Assembly (NCBI GenBank): GCA_013288205.1
Contig: JABDCH010000022.1
Location: 1-32,884, forward strand
Length of the DNA stretch: 32,884 nt
Direction: 5' to 3'
Source of the DNA: Bacteroidota bacterium
GTDB lineage: Bacteria > Bacteroidota > Bacteroidia > JABEUT01
Shown piece by piece: positions 16,040 through 24,239 of this stretch (positions within the stretch are counted from its first letter, which is position 1; every line of letters starts with the position of its first letter). The translations under genes and the position numbers were made by a program. Under the pieces are notes generated by a model. The model saw only the letters and a program-made list of their open reading frames with translations, had not been told where the DNA came from and made no database searches.

Positions 16040-19000
16040 ATGAAACACATTTTCCTTTTCCTCTGTTTGTTTTTCATGAGCACATTTGCTATGGGGCAAG
16101 CCCAGATTTTTTATGAAACATTTGAATCGGGCGGAGGAACATTTACCCTTAATGGAGTAGGTCCCGGGACGAATACGGGGACCAATGAATGGATTGTAGA
16201 TTCCAATTATTTTGGAGGAGGGATATATCCAAATACAACCAATGAAGATAGTACATATGGAGGCACTATCAGTTATGCTCCTTATGGACACTATCTTCAC
16301 ATATACGATGTTCCATCGGGGTATTTGAATGATAACTATAATCCTGCGAATGCATCAGATAGGTTTGCCTATACAACTAACGACATATGTACTTTAGGAT
16401 TGACCAGTGTGACATTAAACTTTTTTTACCTCTGCCAGGGCTCTGCTACAGCCTACGGACAAGCGTATTTCAGCCGAAATGGAGGTCCATGGACGGCTAT
16501 AGGCCCACAATTAAATAATAGGCATAAATGGCAATATGCAAGTTTGACTAATCCACAATTAAATGACGGACAAATACGGGTGGGTTTCCGCTGGCAAAAC
16601 AATTCAGGAGCCGGAAAGGATACATCGGCTCTTGGAATAGATGATGTAATTATGACTGCAAAGTATGATAGCATACATCAGCCTATTACCGGTAAAATGA
16701 TTAATATCACTGGTACCGATACGGTTTGTCCGGGCCAGTTTCTGGAATTGCAATATACCATGTCCGACACAATGTGTGATGCTAACTGGAACCTTCAAAT
16801 GTCTGATGGAACTGGAAGTTTTAATAATATAACATCTATTTGGGCCGGAGTTAATGGGCCAGGTTATGGAGTTACTACATTAGGATATTGGTTCATTAAT
16901 TTGCCATCTCCACTTGTTACAGGTAATTGTTACAGGTTCAGAATGGTTCGCAGTTCCTGGCCATTTATTGTCATATATGATAGCGTTTGTTTGGTAGTGA
17001 GAAATTGCCCTACATCCATTACTACCATGCAACCTGCTGTTACCTTAGATTCAAATGCCGTTTGTGCCGGAAGTGTAATTGATGTACCTTTCATGTCATC
17101 CGGAACATTTGGCAACCTGAATATTTATTATGCTGAACTATCTGATTCTGCTGGAAATTTTAAAACCTACGATACACTTGGACAATTTATAAGCAACCAG
17201 GATTATTCCTTTCCTCCCGGTAGCGTATCAGGAAAGATACCCAATAATGTTCCTGCCGGATGTCATTATTATGTAAGGGTAGTCGCAGACACTCCTTCTA
17301 CTATAGGGGGCGTTTGGGGGCCTTTTTGTATACAGCACTGTGATATTAATACAAATGGCGACACAAGTGTTCAGGCATGTGTTTGGTCATGCTTTAAAGG
17401 TCCTGCTGGGTATAATGTTCCCATTCATTATTATGTTCATAGATATGATAGTAATGCACATTATGCACCTAACAATAAATTTGAAGTGCAGTTGCTAAAT
17501 CAACAATATTTTACATTGGTAAATAATGGAGCTTTAGGGATAAAGGTAGACACGGTGTCCTCAACTATGGTTATCCATGTCCCCTGTGCTGATAGCTTAA
17601 CAAATATTTACAATATACCTCCAGGGGTTTACTATATGCGTATCATCGCTACACATTCCAAAAATATGCCCGACAGTACGCTGGGTTCGCTGGTGCATCT
17701 AACCATTGGGGAACCAGCCGATAGCTTGGCCTTGTTCGTGGTTTATCCAAACAGCGTAGGACCTTATTGCCAGGGCTCGGATATAGATATCCTTGCCACT
17801 CCTTACCGCTATATGGTACAACCCTATAATTCCACCTATACATGGTGGGAATCGATACCTTCCGGGTTATACCAATTCCCTAAGTATCCTTATGGAGAGT
17901 TATCATTATACCTTAATGGTGCCGGAAACTTCCAGATAATATGCCAGGAAACTAATTATGGGTGTGTTGGCCCGAAAGAAATGTTATCTGATTCTATAAT
18001 TGTTCAGGGACCGCCTGCCGTTGCTATTACAGGTCCTAAAATAATTTGTGTGGATGATACGGGAACCTATTCAGTAAAGTTTACTCAGAGATCTTCCTAT
18101 ACCTGGACAATAGAGGGAAATGCACACTCCGATACAGCGAATAACGTTATAAAAGTTAAATTTAATGCTGCCGGAACAGTAACCATACGCTTGCATGCGT
18201 CCGATAGCTGTTTCCCGGATGAAAACGACTCGATAAAAGTGAAAGTTATTGCAAGGCCTGTTCCTGCTGTTACTGTCAATCCAGCTAATATTTGTAGTGG
18301 TGAAACAGTAACTCTTGTAGCTTCTGGCGGCACTTCATATACCTGGAGCAATGGCAAGAAAATAGCAACAATAAAGGTAATAGCGACAACGGCTGACAGT
18401 TCGTATACTGTAGGTGTGGCTAATGCAGGTTGTACGGTAGATACTACTGTAAAACTTAAAGTCTACCCCATACCAGATGTAAAGATTGCCTATTGTGTAG
18501 GTGATACAGTTATTATGAATGCTTCAGGAGCTCAATCATATATATGGACTCCATCGGCCGGTTTAACCATAAATGATTCCATAGCAAAAGGAATATTTTC
18601 TTCGGTACAAACTTTTACCGTAATAGGCACATCTCACAATTGTAAGGATACGGTGTATGTTTTTGTTAATCCGAGTATTAAAACAAATGGTATAAATAAT
18701 GCTACAGCTGTTTATGCCGGTCAAAGTGTTCAATTATCTGTTCAGGGAGGTGAAAAATGGTATTGGTCACCATCTTCAAGCCTGAATAACGACAGTATAC
18801 AAAATCCTATCGCCACTCCGTTAACTACTACAGTATATACCGTTATTGTGAAGGATTCAAATGGTTGTATTTTGATGGATACAGTTACTGTAGACGTAAA
18901 AGTTACCTGCGGTATATTTGTTCCAAATGTCTTTTCACCAAGCGACCCAAGCAATCGTAATAACATATTGTATGTAAGGAGTGAATGCCTTGTATCGGTT

Positions 19001-19183
19001 GATTTTGAAGTGTTTGACCGTTGGGGAAATAAGGTTTTTGAAACCCTGGATATTAACAAGGGTTGGGATGGAAACTATAGAGGCGAAGCCATGAATCCCG
19101 CCACGTTTGTATATTCAGTTACTGGTAAGACAGCCGATGGCAAAACGCTTTCGCAAACTGGAAATGTAACGTTGGTCAGGTAA
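16040..19183 (+). CDS. Large T9SS type B secreted protein with PKD/Ig-like domains
   Basis: 1047 residues. Signal peptide 1-20 (ends FAMGQ). Residues ~22-205 form a jelly-roll-like domain opening with FYETFESGGG and closing with ALGIDDVIM, a pattern of MAM/concanavalin-like secreted domains. Several beta domains follow, then PKD/Ig-like modules from ~650: PAVAITGPKIICVDDTGTYS with YTWTIEG, PAVTVNPANICSGETVTLVA with TSYTWSNGK, and a last one with WYWSPSSSLNND and TTTVYTVIVKDSNGC. The type B sorting domain begins ~960: VPNVFSPSDPSNRNNILYV, FEVFDRWGNKVFET, ATFVYSVTGKTADG. Short linked beta modules suggest an extended surface protein. It lies 14 bases after the other type B gene. A strong terminator follows. 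Adhesion or gliding role is inferred only. Confidence 0.88.
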   Translation: MKHIFLFLCLFFMSTFAMGQAQIFYETFESGGGTFTLNGVGPGTNTGTNEWIVDSNYFGGGIYPNTTNEDSTYGGTISYAPYGHYLHIYDVPSGYLNDNYNPANASDRFAYTTNDICTLGLTSVTLNFFYLCQGSATAYGQAYFSRNGGPWTAIGPQLNNRHKWQYASLTNPQLNDGQIRVGFRWQNNSGAGKDTSALGIDDVIMTAKYDSIHQPITGKMINITGTDTVCPGQFLELQYTMSDTMCDANWNLQMSDGTGSFNNITSIWAGVNGPGYGVTTLGYWFINLPSPLVTGNCYRFRMVRSSWPFIVIYDSVCLVVRNCPTSITTMQPAVTLDSNAVCAGSVIDVPFMSSGTFGNLNIYYAELSDSAGNFKTYDTLGQFISNQDYSFPPGSVSGKIPNNVPAGCHYYVRVVADTPSTIGGVWGPFCIQHCDINTNGDTSVQACVWSCFKGPAGYNVPIHYYVHRYDSNAHYAPNNKFEVQLLNQQYFTLVNNGALGIKVDTVSSTMVIHVPCADSLTNIYNIPPGVYYMRIIATHSKNMPDSTLGSLVHLTIGEPADSLALFVVYPNSVGPYCQGSDIDILATPYRYMVQPYNSTYTWWESIPSGLYQFPKYPYGELSLYLNGAGNFQIICQETNYGCVGPKEMLSDSIIVQGPPAVAITGPKIICVDDTGTYSVKFTQRSSYTWTIEGNAHSDTANNVIKVKFNAAGTVTIRLHASDSCFPDENDSIKVKVIARPVPAVTVNPANICSGETVTLVASGGTSYTWSNGKKIATIKVIATTADSSYTVGVANAGCTVDTTVKLKVYPIPDVKIAYCVGDTVIMNASGAQSYIWTPSAGLTINDSIAKGIFSSVQTFTVIGTSHNCKDTVYVFVNPSIKTNGINNATAVYAGQSVQLSVQGGEKWYWSPSSSLNNDSIQNPIATPLTTTVYTVIVKDSNGCILMDTVTVDVKVTCGIFVPNVFSPSDPSNRNNILYVRSECLVSVDFEVFDRWGNKVFETLDINKGWDGNYRGEAMNPATFVYSVTGKTADGKTLSQTGNVTLVR

Positions 19184-19206
19184 AATCTCGAAATATAATA
19201 AGCCTT

Positions 19207-19243
19207 AATAGCCAATAACCACGTAGTTATTGGCTATTTTTTA
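19207..19243 (+). terminator. Strong intrinsic terminator after the type B pair
   Basis: A perfect 13-base stem, AATAGCCAATAAC (19207-19219) with GTTATTGGCTATT (19226-19238), closes a 6-base loop and runs into Ts. The usp promoter box starts right behind it at 19245. Confidence 0.85.
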
Positions 19244-19244
19244 T

Positions 19245-19252
19245 TACTTTTG
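19245..19252 (+). promoter_or_regulatory. -7 promoter element of the usp gene
   Basis: TACTTTTG matches TAnnTTTG, 29 bases before the ATG at 19282 and directly after the terminator of the preceding gene, so usp has its own transcription. Confidence 0.6.
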
Positions 19253-19281
19253 TGGCAATTATATAACTTTATAAAAAGGCC

Positions 19282-20163
19282 ATGAATTCATCCACTAACC
19301 AAATTTTAATTCCAATTGATTTTTCTGACCAGGCTATAATTGCCCTGGAACAATCCTACAATCTCGCCAAATTTTATGAAGCTGAACTCACCTTGCTTTA
19401 TGTAATAGATGAAGGAAATACGATTAACCGTATTTTTCAAAAACCAGTAGACGAAGAGTCCCTTAAAAAGCAAATTCAAGAGAAGTTGGATGAATTGAGC
19501 GAAGGGGTTTCTAAAAAATATAAGATTAAAGTAAATACTTTGATTGCCAGAGGGCAGATATATGATAAAATATTGGAAGTAGCCGGCATGATCAGCGCTA
19601 AAATGATTATTATGGGAACCAATGGAACGATAGGATTACGAAAAAGATTCATCGGCTCTAACGCGCTCCGGGTTGTTAAAGAAGCGGAATGTCCCGTAGT
19701 TACCATAAAAGGAAAACACCCGAGAGAAGGATGTAAAAATATTGTTCTTCCGATCGACCTCTCAAAAGAATCAAGAGAAAAAGTAAATAATGCCATAGAG
19801 TTGGGCAAGCTTTATGGTTCAACAATACGCGTAGTTTCCGTATTGTTTACTCATGATGAATTTGTAGTGAACCGCCTGACACGCCAAATGGAGCAGGTAA
19901 AAAGTTTTATAAAAAAAGCAGGTGTAAAATGCACTGCTGAAATGATAAAAGCTACAAAAGGGCGCGAAACACTTGCTAATGCCATTATTGATTATTCAAA
20001 CAAGGTAGAGGCTGATTTAATAATGATAATGACTCAACAAGAAGGTGACATAACACCACTCTTTATAGGCTCTACTGCGCAAGGTATTATTAATAATGCT
20101 GAGACTCCGGTTATGAGTATTGTGCCTACTATAAAACGCGAGGTGGAATTTGCCCCCTACTGA
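19282..20163 (+). CDS. Tandem universal stress protein (UspA family)
   Basis: 293 residues: two Usp domains, about 1-145 and 150-285, the usual tandem form. Domain 1 begins NQILIPIDFSDQAIIALEQS and carries the ATP-binding motif G-2x-G-9x-GS (MGTNG, then IGSNALRVV near residue 125), with ECPVVTI closing the fold. Domain 2 begins NIVLPIDLSKESREKV, but its matching loop reads MTQQEGDITPLFIGST, lacking the first glycines, so only domain 1 probably binds nucleotide. Usp proteins are cytoplasmic and help survival in starvation or stress, often through dimerisation. It is monocistronic by promoter and gap evidence. Which stress is unknown. Confidence 0.92.
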   Translation: MNSSTNQILIPIDFSDQAIIALEQSYNLAKFYEAELTLLYVIDEGNTINRIFQKPVDEESLKKQIQEKLDELSEGVSKKYKIKVNTLIARGQIYDKILEVAGMISAKMIIMGTNGTIGLRKRFIGSNALRVVKEAECPVVTIKGKHPREGCKNIVLPIDLSKESREKVNNAIELGKLYGSTIRVVSVLFTHDEFVVNRLTRQMEQVKSFIKKAGVKCTAEMIKATKGRETLANAIIDYSNKVEADLIMIMTQQEGDITPLFIGSTAQGIINNAETPVMSIVPTIKREVEFAPY

Positions 20164-20254
20164 TAAATACTCTTATGTGATTTTTAAAAATTATCATAAA
20201 TGGACTCTTTTTCTTAAATTGCGTTATACATTTTTAATTGAGGTGATAGAGAAT

Positions 20255-22150
20255 ATGAGATTTTCTGCTTTTTTATTAGCACTATGTGTTTTCATATCAT
20301 TTTCTGCGAGTGCACAAAACAGTGGCTCAATTCTCCCCCAATCCTCAACCTACATACATTCTACTAAGTTTTTTGTTTCTAAGCCCATAAGGGAATTGCC
20401 TGACTATAAACCAGAAAAAGGTATCACTCGGCAAGAAGCAGCGGATAAAATAAGGCAAGCAATTAGACCAAGTACCGGTAATTTTCAACCAGGTAATGAC
20501 TATAGTGACCCGGTAAGGCAAACTGGTGTTGGTTCTTCTCTGGGTAACGGAGCCCCGCTGGTTAATTTTGAAGGAGCGCTTGATTCCATTTGGGATCCTG
20601 CCGATCCTAATGGTGCTGTAAGTGCTAATTATTATGTACAGTTAGTTAATGTCACTTTTACTGTTTATGATAAAAAAGGAAACATAGTTTTGCCCACGAA
20701 AGATTTGGGAAGTTTCTGGTCGGGTGATCCAACGGATGGGGACCCTATTGTTCTCTATGATAAATTTGCTGACCGCTGGTTCATTTCAGAATTCCAGATT
20801 ACAAATAGCCCCTATCAACTTTGTGTAGGTGTATCACAAACAAATGATCCAATGGGTGCCTATTATGTGTGGGAATACAGTATGGGGCCTATTGACCCTG
20901 ATTACCCCAAATATTCCATTTGGACCGATGGATATTATATTACATACCAGGGGTTGAATGTGAAGAACAACCAACCAATTGTACCGCAGCAAATGGCTGT
21001 TTTGGAAAGAAACAGGATGCTGAAAGGCGACCCCAATGCAGGGATGATTATAGCCAACTTGCCAACACCACCCGATTTTCAGGGGGGGCGGAATAGTTTA
21101 TTTGCTGCACCCAAAACCCTGGATTGTGATGCTAGCGCGTTGCCTCCATATGGTACACCAAATTATCTTGTTTTTTTTGAGAATAAGGCTTCGGGAGGAT
21201 ATTCTAACAGTATTGTTATGTACAAGGTTGCCACCGATACATTGGCCCACACTGTTGCTATAACACGTGCCGATTCATTCCTGGTACCTACTTTTAATGC
21301 CTATTTCAGCGATGGTAGTGAAAAAGATATTTCGCAGCCAAACTATCCCAATGGAGTAGATGCTTTAGATGGAACTTTTAACTTCAGGGTTCCTTATTTG
21401 CGCTTTACAGGATATAATTCTGTTGTGCTAAGTAACACAGTGAACCTGGGTGGTTCTGTAGCTGGTATACGTTGGTATGAATTAAGGCAAGATGAGGTTA
21501 CTAAAGTTTGGAGCATATATCAAGATGGCACTTATGCCCCTAATGATGGGATAAGCCGCTGGAATGGCGCTATATGTATGGATCAGGAAGGTGATATTGC
21601 CATGGAATATTCCGTGGCAAGCAGCACAGTTTATCCAAGTATCCGTTATACAGGGCGGTTAGCAGGTGATGCACTGGGGCAAATGACTATTGCCGAACAA
21701 ACAGTCATAAACGGCACAGCTACCTTATCGGGTACAAACCATCGTTGGGGCGATTATTCGCAATTAGATATTGACCCCTCAGACGGAGTAACCTTTTGGG
21801 GAACAAATCAATATGGCGGGTATTCAGACAACTTTACCCAACTTACGAGAATATTTTCCTTTGGTTTCGCTCCTGATTTAGGTATCCCTTCTTTACAAAA
21901 TAAAACGGAACTAAAAGCATATCAAAATGGCAGCATTCTCCTCGTGAAAGCAAGTGGATTGCCGGATAATGATTTATTGGAAGTTGATTTATTTGATATC
22001 ACAGGAAGGCAATTGACAACACAGCATGTAATGCCTGTTGCTAATATGTTTGAAGCGCAAATAAATGTGGCTACTTTACCCAAGGGTGTTTATTTTATAC
22101 AGGTTGGAAAAAATAACTTTCAACGGGTAATAAAGACAGAAATCAATTAA
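20255..22150 (+). CDS. T9SS type A sorting domain protein, beta-propeller-like
   Basis: 631 residues from the ATG at 20255. An in-frame start at 20150 was rejected: it overlaps usp, and only the later Met gives a signal peptide (MRFSAFLLALCVFISFSASA, then Q) and it has AGGTGA before it. After a ~70-residue propeptide-like stretch, residues ~100-540 contain DPADPNGAVSANYYVQLVN, DPIVLYDKFADRWFISEFQ and repeated Trp/Tyr-rich strands such as RWGDYSQLDIDPSDGVTFWG, a pattern common in large secreted Bacteroidota proteins of unknown role. The last ~75 residues are the type A sorting domain (LLEVDLFDITGRQLTT, LPKGVYFIQVG). Promoter evidence is weak (TACATTTT at 20227-20234). A bidirectional terminator follows. 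No active-site motif was recognised. Confidence 0.88.
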   Translation: MRFSAFLLALCVFISFSASAQNSGSILPQSSTYIHSTKFFVSKPIRELPDYKPEKGITRQEAADKIRQAIRPSTGNFQPGNDYSDPVRQTGVGSSLGNGAPLVNFEGALDSIWDPADPNGAVSANYYVQLVNVTFTVYDKKGNIVLPTKDLGSFWSGDPTDGDPIVLYDKFADRWFISEFQITNSPYQLCVGVSQTNDPMGAYYVWEYSMGPIDPDYPKYSIWTDGYYITYQGLNVKNNQPIVPQQMAVLERNRMLKGDPNAGMIIANLPTPPDFQGGRNSLFAAPKTLDCDASALPPYGTPNYLVFFENKASGGYSNSIVMYKVATDTLAHTVAITRADSFLVPTFNAYFSDGSEKDISQPNYPNGVDALDGTFNFRVPYLRFTGYNSVVLSNTVNLGGSVAGIRWYELRQDEVTKVWSIYQDGTYAPNDGISRWNGAICMDQEGDIAMEYSVASSTVYPSIRYTGRLAGDALGQMTIAEQTVINGTATLSGTNHRWGDYSQLDIDPSDGVTFWGTNQYGGYSDNFTQLTRIFSFGFAPDLGIPSLQNKTELKAYQNGSILLVKASGLPDNDLLEVDLFDITGRQLTTQHVMPVANMFEAQINVATLPKGVYFIQVGKNNFQRVIKTEIN

Positions 22151-22168
22151 GGTTTCATTAGCTGAAAT

Positions 22169-22198
22169 AAAAAGCCCCGTATTACCACGGGGCTTTTT
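22169..22198. terminator. Strong bidirectional terminator between convergent genes
   Basis: A perfect 12-base stem, AAAAAGCCCCGT (22169-22180) with ACGGGGCTTTTT (22187-22198), closes a 6-base loop, with A and T runs on either side. It serves the T9SS gene on the plus strand and the bTHX gene on the minus strand. Confidence 0.92.
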
Positions 22199-22223
22199 CA
22201 ATAGCAATATATAAGAAATTAGT

Positions 22224-22490
22224 CTATTCTTCTTTTTTATCTTCTTCAGCAGCCTTCTTTTTCGGGGCAGCTTTCTTTTCGCCTTCTACTTTAGGCTTCT
22301 TCACTGCTGCTTTTTTCGGTTTTGCAACCTTTACTTCCGTTTCGGCATTTTCTGCTTCAACAGGTGCCGTTTCTTTTTTAGCTTTTAGCTTAGGAACAAA
22401 TGCAGGCTTTGAATCTTTCTTCTTGCGGGTATTACCGTAAGAGCCCCTCCAAACCTTTCCTTTGCGTGATCTTTTATCTCCTTTTCCCAT
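22224..22490 (-). CDS. 30S ribosomal protein bTHX with extended basic tail
   Basis: 88 residues. Residues 1-26 (MGKGDKRSRKGKVWRGSYGN, then TRKKK) match bTHX/Thx, a tiny protein that stabilises the head of the small ribosomal subunit by sitting among 16S rRNA helices. Classical Thx is about 26 residues; Bacteroidota forms are longer. Here residues ~27-88 are a low-complexity tail of Lys, Ala, Pro and Glu (KKAAVKKPKV, AAPKKKAAEEDKKEE) resembling histone-like tails. The core is certain, the tail's role is not. It has its own promoter (22514-22521), 71 bases after ydcF, and ends at the bidirectional terminator. Confidence 0.9.
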   Translation of the reverse strand: MGKGDKRSRKGKVWRGSYGNTRKKKDSKPAFVPKLKAKKETAPVEAENAETEVKVAKPKKAAVKKPKVEGEKKAAPKKKAAEEDKKEE

Positions 22491-22513
22491 AGTATTTTTT
22501 TATTTAAGGATGC

Positions 22514-22521
22514 CAAAGGTA
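22514..22521 (-). promoter_or_regulatory. -7 promoter element of the bTHX gene
   Basis: TACCTTTG on the minus strand matches TAnnTTTG, 23 bases before the ATG at 22490. Confidence 0.55.
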
Positions 22522-22561
22522 TAAAAAAACCTTTATACCGATTATATATGTGACAAGTAGC

Positions 22562-23326
22562 TTATATGTACCCTGAAATTTTATAGGTGATAAAGCCTAG
22601 CCACTCATGCAATAATACATTCCATCCGTCCAATGCGCCGGTGGTTGGAATAAACAGATGATCAAATATAAATTTCCTTGGTCCTGAAAACCTGTCTACG
22701 CTATAAGGTGTTACATGTATCCCAACTTTTTCAAAACAACGTCTGGCACGGGGCATGTGCATAGCTGAAGTAATAAGTATATATCTGCCATTTTTATTTA
22801 AATTATCCAAAAGTGGTTTGGAGAATAAGGCATTTTCCCGGGTATTTTTTGAGTGAGATTCTATAATGATGGAAGAATCAGGGATACCGATCTTCAACAA
22901 ATAATCCTTTAGTATTTTAGCTTCCAGCACATTTTTTTCCAATATGCTACCTGAGCCTCCGCTAATAAATATTTTACGGATTTTACCATCCTTATACAAT
23001 GTAACTGCTTGCATAAGCCTGTCCACTGCTCTGCTAAATTGAGGCCTGATTAGGGTAGCGTCATAAGCTATCATGCCGCCAAGTACTATACCAGCATCAT
23101 ATTTCCCTGGCAGGGCGTTTTCCGAAACAGCCGGAGTTTCGTAAGGGCGCATAAATTCATCAAGGATAAAGCTATTAGAGAAAAAATAAAATACTCCAAA
23201 GGTGATGATGAGCCGTTTTTGTTTTTTGCGTGCGTCTTTGGTAAATAGCGTCCATAGCAGCAAGGCGGTCACCCACACAACAGGCGCTATTACGAACGAA
23301 AGCAATTTCGATATAATGAAAAACAT
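22562..23326 (-). CDS. YdcF/ElyC/SanA family DUF218 membrane protein
   Basis: 254 residues. Two hydrophobic segments at about 7-28 and 37-55 anchor it in the inner membrane. Then comes the DUF218 domain: DAGIVLGGMIAYDATL near residue 82, KIFISGGSGS near 120, EAKILKDYLLKIGIPDSSII near 135, and ESHSKNTRENA. ITSAMHMPRARRCFEKVG is the conserved end motif. Family members such as ElyC and SanA act in cell-envelope maintenance and cell-wall precursor handling; the biochemical activity is poorly defined. It starts 1 base after the glycosyltransferase stop, so the two are almost surely co-transcribed, in keeping with an envelope role. Confidence 0.88.
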   Translation of the reverse strand: MFFIISKLLSFVIAPVVWVTALLLWTLFTKDARKKQKRLIITFGVFYFFSNSFILDEFMRPYETPAVSENALPGKYDAGIVLGGMIAYDATLIRPQFSRAVDRLMQAVTLYKDGKIRKIFISGGSGSILEKNVLEAKILKDYLLKIGIPDSSIIIESHSKNTRENALFSKPLLDNLNKNGRYILITSAMHMPRARRCFEKVGIHVTPYSVDRFSGPRKFIFDHLFIPTTGALDGWNVLLHEWLGFITYKISGYI

Positions 23327-23327
23327 C

Positions 23328-24236
23328 TTAAATTAGTTTATAGTTTTTGTACTCACCCGGTCTCCATCCTGTTTTAGTTTCAATAAAACGGACAATACTT
23401 TCTCTCGGAGTAAGATTTTTTCTCCGGGTATCAAAATCAAATCTCCAATCCTGTTTCTTAACCCTATCAAGCATTACAGCCGGATGTGAGCCTTCAAACT
23501 TTTTTAGTGCGCATACCACTGAATAATCATATTCCCGGTTTTCTTTCAGGTTTTTTTCAACAGAATCTTTTTCATGCCACAGCTTATAAAATGTGCTACG
23601 CTTGTTTTGTTGTACCACCGGGTTTTTAACCCATCCATAATGATAGATAGAAGCGCCGGAGTGCTTTACTTGCAATTTGCGTCCTCCGCTTAATAGTTCC
23701 TCATCCGTAGGAGTAAGAGTATTGTATTTTCTAAAACCCTGTGCATCTCGAAAAGAGCGGATATGCTTATCATTCCTAATAATACGTATCTCTCTCCTAT
23801 ACCATAAGCGCGAATCTTCAAGGAAAGAATAAGACCCATAAAAGTGTTTATATTCAAAAAGTAGTCCCTCCACTTTTTTATGATCTTTCCATTTGTGCAT
23901 GGCTTCTTTTACAATTGGAATGTCATCTTCGTGCAACACCTCATCGGCTTGTATGTAAAACACCCAATCCGTATCAGCCGAAACAGTGTCGAAGGCTTTA
24001 TTGGTTTCTTTAGCAAGCAAGAGTCCTCCCTTACGGATACCATCATCCCAGGTGCTTTCGATGATTTTGATTTTGGGAGAAGAAATACTTTTAATTAAAT
24101 CGAGTGTAGCATCTTGCGAATTACCGACTGATACAATTACTTCATCGCATAATGGCAATATAGAAAGGATAGATTCCACGACAGGAAAATCATAGGTTAC
24201 GGCATTCCTGATAATCGTAAAACCCGATACTTTCAT
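23328..24236 (-). CDS. Family 2 glycosyltransferase
   Basis: 302 residues with a GT-A fold start: VSGFTIIRNAVTYDFPVVES in the first 21 residues, then LCDEVIVSVGNSQDAT and KIKIIESTWDD. The metal/nucleotide-sugar site is DWVFYIQADEVLHEDD near residue 90, a D-x-D-like motif reading QADE. A basic C-terminal part without membrane helices follows, so it is cytoplasmic or peripheral. Proteins of this subgroup usually add sugars to surface polysaccharide or lipid; donor and acceptor are unknown. The ATG at 24236 comes 3 bases after the purB stop, and ydcF follows after 1 base, so it forms a tight unit with both. Confidence 0.88.
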   Translation of the reverse strand: MKVSGFTIIRNAVTYDFPVVESILSILPLCDEVIVSVGNSQDATLDLIKSISSPKIKIIESTWDDGIRKGGLLLAKETNKAFDTVSADTDWVFYIQADEVLHEDDIPIVKEAMHKWKDHKKVEGLLFEYKHFYGSYSFLEDSRLWYRREIRIIRNDKHIRSFRDAQGFRKYNTLTPTDEELLSGGRKLQVKHSGASIYHYGWVKNPVVQQNKRSTFYKLWHEKDSVEKNLKENREYDYSVVCALKKFEGSHPAVMLDRVKKQDWRFDFDTRRKNLTPRESIVRFIETKTGWRPGEYKNYKLI

Positions 24237-24239
24237 TGC

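Noticed and set aside
20150-20254. Upstream extension of the T9SS gene, overlapping usp by 14 bases
   Set aside because: It would put about 35 residues before a clean signal peptide. The Met at 20255 has AGGTGA upstream and a perfect signal sequence.
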